Below are positions 60,391 to 64,000 of a stretch of 64,000 bases of DNA, one piece after another; position 1 is the stretch's first letter, and each line of letters opens with the position of its first letter. A model generated the notes under the pieces. It was not told where the DNA came from. It was given only the letters and a program-made list of their open reading frames with translations, and ran no database searches. The position numbers and the translations under genes were made by a program. Source of the stretch: Qipengyuania aurantiaca. GTDB taxonomy: Bacteria; Pseudomonadota; Alphaproteobacteria; Sphingomonadales; Sphingomonadaceae. The stretch covers positions 1,674,001 to 1,738,000 of the forward strand of contig NZ_CP081295.1 in the NCBI RefSeq assembly GCF_019711375.1, written 5' to 3'.

Positions 60391-61191
60391 ATGAACACCG
60401 TCACCAAACTCGCAAGCACCCTGATGGCTGCCTTCTCGCTGGCCGCGACCCCGCTCGTCGCGCAGGTCCAAAGCGTCGACCCCGACGCGGCCTGGGACGC
60501 GCCGATCGATGGCGATCTGGAACAGCCGGGCGGCAGCGAGCTTCCCCCGGTGGACGAGAGCGCCGCACCGGCCGCCGAAAGCGAGCCGGGTTACGGCTGG
60601 GAGGCCGAGGCGCAGGCTGAAACGCAACCGCAGTGGAACGAGACCGAAGCCGAGGCGGACGTCGCGACTGGCGAGACGGCGGAAGTCGCCGCCGCCGATG
60701 CCTCTTCCACCACCTATCGCGAGGACGATCTCATCGGTGCGGCCGAAGGCGTGTTCGGCAAGGGCGCGGAAGGCGTCGCCAAGATGATCCGCAAGCTCCT
60801 CAAGGACCAGGGCGAGCCAAACGGCTATATCGTGGGCCGCGAGGCAGGCGGGGCTTTCATCGTCGGCGCGCGCTACGGTTCGGGCACGCTGTTCCACAAG
60901 ATAGAGGGCGAAATGCCCGTCTACTGGACCGGCCCCTCGGTTGGCTTCGACGCGGGCGCGAATGCGGGCAGCACCTTCGTCCTCGTCTACAACCTTTACG
61001 ACACCGAGGAGCTCTACGAACGCTTCCCCGCCGCCGAAGGCACGGCGTATGCGGTGGGCGGCCTTAACGCGAGCTATGTGCGCAAGGGCGATGTCGTGCT
61101 GATCCCGATCCGCGTCGGCGCGGGCCTGCGCCTCGGCGTCAACGCGGGCTACATGAAGTTCTCCAAGAAGCAGAAGTGGCTGCCGTTCTAG
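60391..61191 (+). CDS. DUF1134 family periplasmic protein
   Basis: 266 residues. A signal peptide (LASTLMAAFSLAATPLVAQ) is followed by an acidic, Glu/Ala-rich linker (residues 25-110) and the DUF1134 domain: GRKxG-type segments such as NGYIVGREAGGAFIVGARYGSGTLF, PVYWTGPSVGFDAGANAGSTFVLVYNLYD, and GVNAGYMKFSKKQKWLPF. DUF1134 proteins of alphaproteobacteria are uncharacterised; the fold is reminiscent of the EipA cell-envelope protein family of Brucella. The ATG at 60391 is chosen for the signal peptide. A terminator follows. Confidence 0.85.
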   Translation: MNTVTKLASTLMAAFSLAATPLVAQVQSVDPDAAWDAPIDGDLEQPGGSELPPVDESAAPAAESEPGYGWEAEAQAETQPQWNETEAEADVATGETAEVAAADASSTTYREDDLIGAAEGVFGKGAEGVAKMIRKLLKDQGEPNGYIVGREAGGAFIVGARYGSGTLFHKIEGEMPVYWTGPSVGFDAGANAGSTFVLVYNLYDTEELYERFPAAEGTAYAVGGLNASYVRKGDVVLIPIRVGAGLRLGVNAGYMKFSKKQKWLPF

Positions 61192-61222
61192 TCCGGCATA
61201 CGAAAACAAGCGCCATTTGAGG

Positions 61223-61253
61223 GGCCGCAACCGCGATTGAGGTTGCGGCCTTT
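61223..61253 (+). terminator. Intrinsic terminator after the DUF1134 gene
   Basis: A perfect 10-bp stem GGCCGCAACC (61223-61232) with GGTTGCGGCC (61241-61250), loop of 8 nt and three T residues. It lies 31 nt after the stop. Confidence 0.8.
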
Positions 61254-61278
61254 CGCATATCTGCGCAAAGAGCGAGCC

Positions 61279-62460
61279 ATGCTCGACACACTCTCCGCAC
61301 AAGCGCCCGACGCCCTTCTCGCCCTGATCAAGATGCACGCGGCCGACAGCCGCGACGACAAGATCGACCTCGGTGTCGGCGTCTATCGCACCAATGAGGG
61401 CGCGACCCCGGTCTTCCGCGCGATCAAGCAGGCGGAGCGCAAGCTGCTCGACGTGCAGGATAGCAAGAGCTACCTCGGCCCCGAAGGCGACGGCGGCTTC
61501 GTGAAGGCGCTGATGCCCTATATCTTCGGCGAAGGCTCGCCGCTCGCGTCGCGGATCGAAGGCATGCAGACCCCGGGCGGTACGGGCGCGGTCCGCCTTG
61601 CCGTCGCGCTGGCCGTGAAGGCCGGTGTGAAGCGCATCTTCCTCGGCGTGCCTAGCTGGCCCAACCACGCCCAGATCCTCGAGGATGTCGGGGTGGAGGT
61701 CGTCACGTTCAACCACGCGAGCGAGGATGGCACGGCCGATCTCGCCGCCGTGCTCGGCGCCATCCGCGATGCCAAGGGCGACGGGGCAGTGCTGCTGCAC
61801 GGCTGCTGCCACAACCCGACCGGCATCGACTACACGGACACGCAATGGGCCGCGATTGCCGATGCGTTCGCCGAAACCGGCCTGCTGCCGATCCTCGACA
61901 TCGCCTACCAGGGCCTGGGGCAGGGCATGGAAGAAGACGTCGCCGGCGTGCGCGCCGTGCTCGCCAAGGTGCCCGAGGCGCTGATCGCCTATAGCTGCGA
62001 CAAGAACTTCGGCCTCTATCGCGACCGTGTGGGCGCCTTCTACATGATGGCGCGCGAGGAGGGGCAGCTTGCCGCCATCGCCTCCAACGCCAACGCGCTG
62101 GCCCGCGCCAACTGGTCCATGCCGCCCGATCACGGCGGCGCGGCGGTGCGCCTGCTGCTGGAAGACGAGGGCATGACCTCGACCTGGCTCGAAGAACTGG
62201 ACGAGATGCGCACCCGCATGCGCCGCGTCCGCGATCGTCTGGGTGCGGCCGACAACGAGGTACCGGGCCTTGGCCTTGCCGCGCTTGCGGAACAGAACGG
62301 CCTCTTCGCCATGCTGCCGCTCACCAAGGACCAGATCGCGTCCCTGCGCGAGGACCACGCGATCTACATGGCCGGTTCGGGCCGCATCAACGTGGCGGGC
62401 TTGCACGCGGGCAATATCGACAAGTTCATCGCCGCCTTGGGTGATGTGACCAAGGGCTGA
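61279..62460 (+). CDS. Aromatic amino acid / aspartate aminotransferase
   Basis: 393 residues of the class I aminotransferase Ia subgroup (AspC/TyrB). Motifs: DKIDLGVGVYRTNEGATPVF, GGTGAVRLAVALA, LLHGCCHNPTGIDYT, and the PLP lysine in YSCDKNFGLYRDRVGAF, then SGRINVAGLHAGNI. It transfers amino groups between aromatic or acidic amino acids and 2-oxo acids. Aromatic preference is common in the TyrB group; which substrate dominates is not visible. The next gene starts 6 nt later. Confidence 0.92.
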   Translation: MLDTLSAQAPDALLALIKMHAADSRDDKIDLGVGVYRTNEGATPVFRAIKQAERKLLDVQDSKSYLGPEGDGGFVKALMPYIFGEGSPLASRIEGMQTPGGTGAVRLAVALAVKAGVKRIFLGVPSWPNHAQILEDVGVEVVTFNHASEDGTADLAAVLGAIRDAKGDGAVLLHGCCHNPTGIDYTDTQWAAIADAFAETGLLPILDIAYQGLGQGMEEDVAGVRAVLAKVPEALIAYSCDKNFGLYRDRVGAFYMMAREEGQLAAIASNANALARANWSMPPDHGGAAVRLLLEDEGMTSTWLEELDEMRTRMRRVRDRLGAADNEVPGLGLAALAEQNGLFAMLPLTKDQIASLREDHAIYMAGSGRINVAGLHAGNIDKFIAALGDVTKG

Positions 62461-62466
62461 CCGGGT

Positions 62467-63015
62467 ATGACGCTCGACGGGCAACCCGTGCTGGAGACCG
62501 AGCGGCTGCACCTGCGCCCGCTTACCGGGGAGGACCGCGAGGCGCTTTACGCCATCGCGTCCGACCCTGCCGTGTGGGAACAGCACCCCATTCACGACCG
62601 CTGGCGGCGCGAGGTCTTCGACGCCTTCTTCGACGAAAGCCTCGGCTCGGGCGGAGGGCTGACCGTGGTGCGCAAGAGCGACTCTGCAATCGTCGGCCAC
62701 TCGCGCTACGGCGAGGTCGAGCTGGACGAGGAAGGCGACGTGATCGAGATCGGCTGGACCTTCCTTGCGCCCATGTGCTGGGGCAAGGGCCTCAACCACG
62801 AGATGAAGAGCGCCATGCTCGGCCATGCCTTCGCGGCGGCCGACGTGGTCGAGTTCCGCGTCGGCGACACCAACTACCGCTCGCGCAACGCGCTGGAAGC
62901 CATCGGCGCGGTGCGCACCGAACGCTACGAACTGGAGCGCTACCAGGGCAAGCGCGTGGTGCATCTGGTGTACGCCATCACCCGCGAGGCGTTCGAGAAC
63001 GGCCCGCTTGCGTGA
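62467..63015 (+). CDS. GNAT family N-acetyltransferase (RimJ/RimL-like)
   Basis: 182 residues. ETERLHLRPLTGEDREALYAI at the start and WTFLAPMCWGKGLNHEMKSAML, EFRVGDTNYRSRNALEAIGAV are typical of the RimJ/RimL-type acetyltransferases that act on protein N-termini or small molecules. It follows the aminotransferase by 6 nt, so the two are co-transcribed. Confidence 0.85.
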   Translation: MTLDGQPVLETERLHLRPLTGEDREALYAIASDPAVWEQHPIHDRWRREVFDAFFDESLGSGGGLTVVRKSDSAIVGHSRYGEVELDEEGDVIEIGWTFLAPMCWGKGLNHEMKSAMLGHAFAAADVVEFRVGDTNYRSRNALEAIGAVRTERYELERYQGKRVVHLVYAITREAFENGPLA

Positions 63016-63246
63016 TGTAGGACCGAAGTAGGACTGCCGCAGGGCAGCGCTACAGGATGGAGCGGGTGGAGCACGGTCTTGGGGAAGAAAATCCCCCGAG
63101 GTAAAGCCGACCCGCGGGCGCGCAAACTCAGGTCGTGAACGGTCCCGGTTCATCCGTAAGGATGTGGCAAAACATCGCAGGGTAGGAAACGTCAGCTATT
63201 GGGTGGAAAGCGGAATCTGCAAAGGATTATGGCTGCTGACCGACAG

Positions 63247-63528
63247 TCAATCGAATTGCTCCCACTCTTCGTCCTCAAGCCTTTGGGCTTCAGCATTGGA
63301 ACGCCTCAGGGCGATGCCACACAAATGCCATGCCGAGTAGATTAAGCCTGTCATCATTATCGAGCCAAGCACGAACAACAACGGAATGCCTATCGGCGAT
63401 CCAGGTTCGACCACGAATATCGGAAGGATGCAGAGCATCCACCAAAAGCCCACCCGGCGGATCGCTCCGTACCCATGCCTAGTGTATGCATCTTCTAGGT
63501 ATGATCGGTATTTCCTCAACAATCCCAT
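63247..63528 (-). CDS. Small two-helix membrane protein, hypothetical
   Basis: 93 residues. Two membrane segments (WWMLCILPIFVVEPG, about 27-42, and IPLLFVLGSIMMTGLIYSAWHLCGIAL, about 48-75) with a basic N-terminus and an acidic tail. No family recognised. The coding DNA is less GC-rich than its neighbours, and a GCGGA-type intergenic motif lies just beyond its stop, like the flanks of the SEL1 gene. Confidence 0.6.
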   Translation of the reverse strand: MGLLRKYRSYLEDAYTRHGYGAIRRVGFWWMLCILPIFVVEPGSPIGIPLLFVLGSIMMTGLIYSAWHLCGIALRRSNAEAQRLEDEEWEQFD

Positions 63529-63608
63529 ACATCGCTTCTTACAATCATTGCGTCAGGGTAATTTCTGCAGAAGAACCGCAACGTCCGCAATCCGGTCGTT
63601 AGTCGCCA

Positions 63609-64000
63609 CTACCCCGCCAAGCTCTGCATCCGCTTCAGATACCGCGCCAGCACGTCGATCTCGAGATTGACGCTGTCGCCTTCCGCCAGATCGCCCAGCG
63701 TCGTCACTTCGGCGGTGTGGGGAATGATGTTGAGCGCGAAGTCGCAGGTGCCGTCGGTGCGGTCGCGCACGTTGTTTACGGTCAGCGAGACGCCGTCGAC
63801 GGTAATCGAGCCTTTTTCCGCCACGAAGGGGGCGAAGGCGCGGCTGATGCGGATGGCGAAGTGCCAGGAGCCGCCCTCTTCGCGTTTGGAGACGACCTCG
63901 CCCACCGTGTCGACATGGCCGGTGACGAGGTGGCCGCCCAGCTCGTCGCCGAGGCGCAGGGCAGGTTCGAGGTTCAGCTTGCGGCCCTGCTCCCACATGC
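63609..64000 (-). CDS. ribE: Riboflavin synthase alpha subunit (partial, N-terminus outside window)
   Basis: The last 130 or so residues. The first visible methionine (MWEQGRKLNLEPALRLGDEL) is internal; the gene continues past the right edge. Second lumazine-binding barrel motifs: GGHLVTGHVDTVGEVV, FVAEKGSITVDGVSLTVNNV, and FALNIIPHTAEVTTLGDLAEGDSVNLEIDVLARYL. It dismutates two 6,7-dimethyl-8-ribityllumazine molecules to riboflavin. Any FMN riboswitch would be outside the window. Confidence 0.94.
   Translation of the reverse strand, partial: MWEQGRKLNLEPALRLGDELGGHLVTGHVDTVGEVVSKREEGGSWHFAIRISRAFAPFVAEKGSITVDGVSLTVNNVRDRTDGTCDFALNIIPHTAEVTTLGDLAEGDSVNLEIDVLARYLKRMQSLAG

Noticed and set aside
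60307..63153. A 948-codon open frame on the minus strand
   Set aside because: It lies antisense to DUF1134, aminotransferase, GNAT and tRNA-Ser features with clear motifs; its own sequence is Arg/Ala/His-rich and without domains, a high-GC shadow.
63016..63246. An FMN riboswitch linked to the riboflavin synthase gene
   Set aside because: It lies downstream of ribE, not upstream, and lacks the conserved RFN core sequences.

Overview
The window reads as chromosomal DNA of a high-GC alphaproteobacterium of the order Sphingomonadales, most likely the Erythrobacteraceae. The evidence is an EcfG/NepR/PhyR general stress response (GSR) locus, many HWE/HisKA_2 family histidine kinases, an NDUFA12-type complex I accessory subunit, a class I PHA synthase with a phasin, several TonB-dependent receptors, and short single-domain response regulators. 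The order is secure; the genus is not. No insertion sequence, prophage, integrase, CRISPR array or rRNA operon was seen. Both ends cut genes: a MASE1 histidine kinase on the left and riboflavin synthase on the right.

Layout. 1-4 kb: partial MASE1/PAS kinase, a TonB-like protein, and the mannose pair GMP/PMI. 4-11 kb: heme oxygenase plus a bacteriophytochrome kinase with its own receiver, a TelA/XpaC-like/PHA-system operon, a PAS-HWE kinase and a single-domain response regulator. 11-20 kb: housekeeping genes (fatty acyl-AMP ligase, RecX, NDUFA12, Aat, tRNA-Trp, LOG protein, ThiD, GlmM, Fe-SOD). 20-27 kb: the GSR core (EcfG, NepR, a CHASE-HWE kinase, PhyR), a Crp/Fnr regulator, a probable small RNA and another receiver protein. 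27-42 kb: fatty acid desaturase, LptF/LptG, ClpS, phasin and PHA synthase, aminotransferase, crotonase, thioesterase, and tRNA-Cys and tRNA-Thr. 42.6-49.1 kb: a tight four-gene locus (TonB receptor, YfcC-family permease, secreted cyanophycinase, isoaspartyl peptidase) that looks built to use cyanophycin or beta-aspartyl dipeptides. 49-60 kb: an orphan antitoxin-like gene, an MFS transporter, a complete type I secretion system, its likely RTX metalloprotease substrate and another TonB receptor. 60-64 kb: an AraC remnant beside tRNA-Ser, a DUF1134 protein, an aromatic aminotransferase, GNAT, a small membrane protein and RibE.

The strongest regulatory signal is the EcfG-type promoter GGAAC-N16-CGTT. 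It occurs perfectly four times, always just upstream of a start codon: before the TonB-like gene, a single-domain response regulator, nepR-ecfG and phyR. Two further copies with CATT as the -10 precede a small lipoprotein and a transcript of about 90 nt. That transcript has a 9-bp stem holding a C-rich loop, followed by a strong terminator, an architecture like the GSR small RNA GsrN of Caulobacter. Together with three HWE kinases and three receivers within 27 kb, the first half of the window looks like a stress-signalling neighbourhood.

The cyanophycin-type locus is the best candidate for an under-described catabolic system. The functions given come from motifs and context read by eye; no database search was run.
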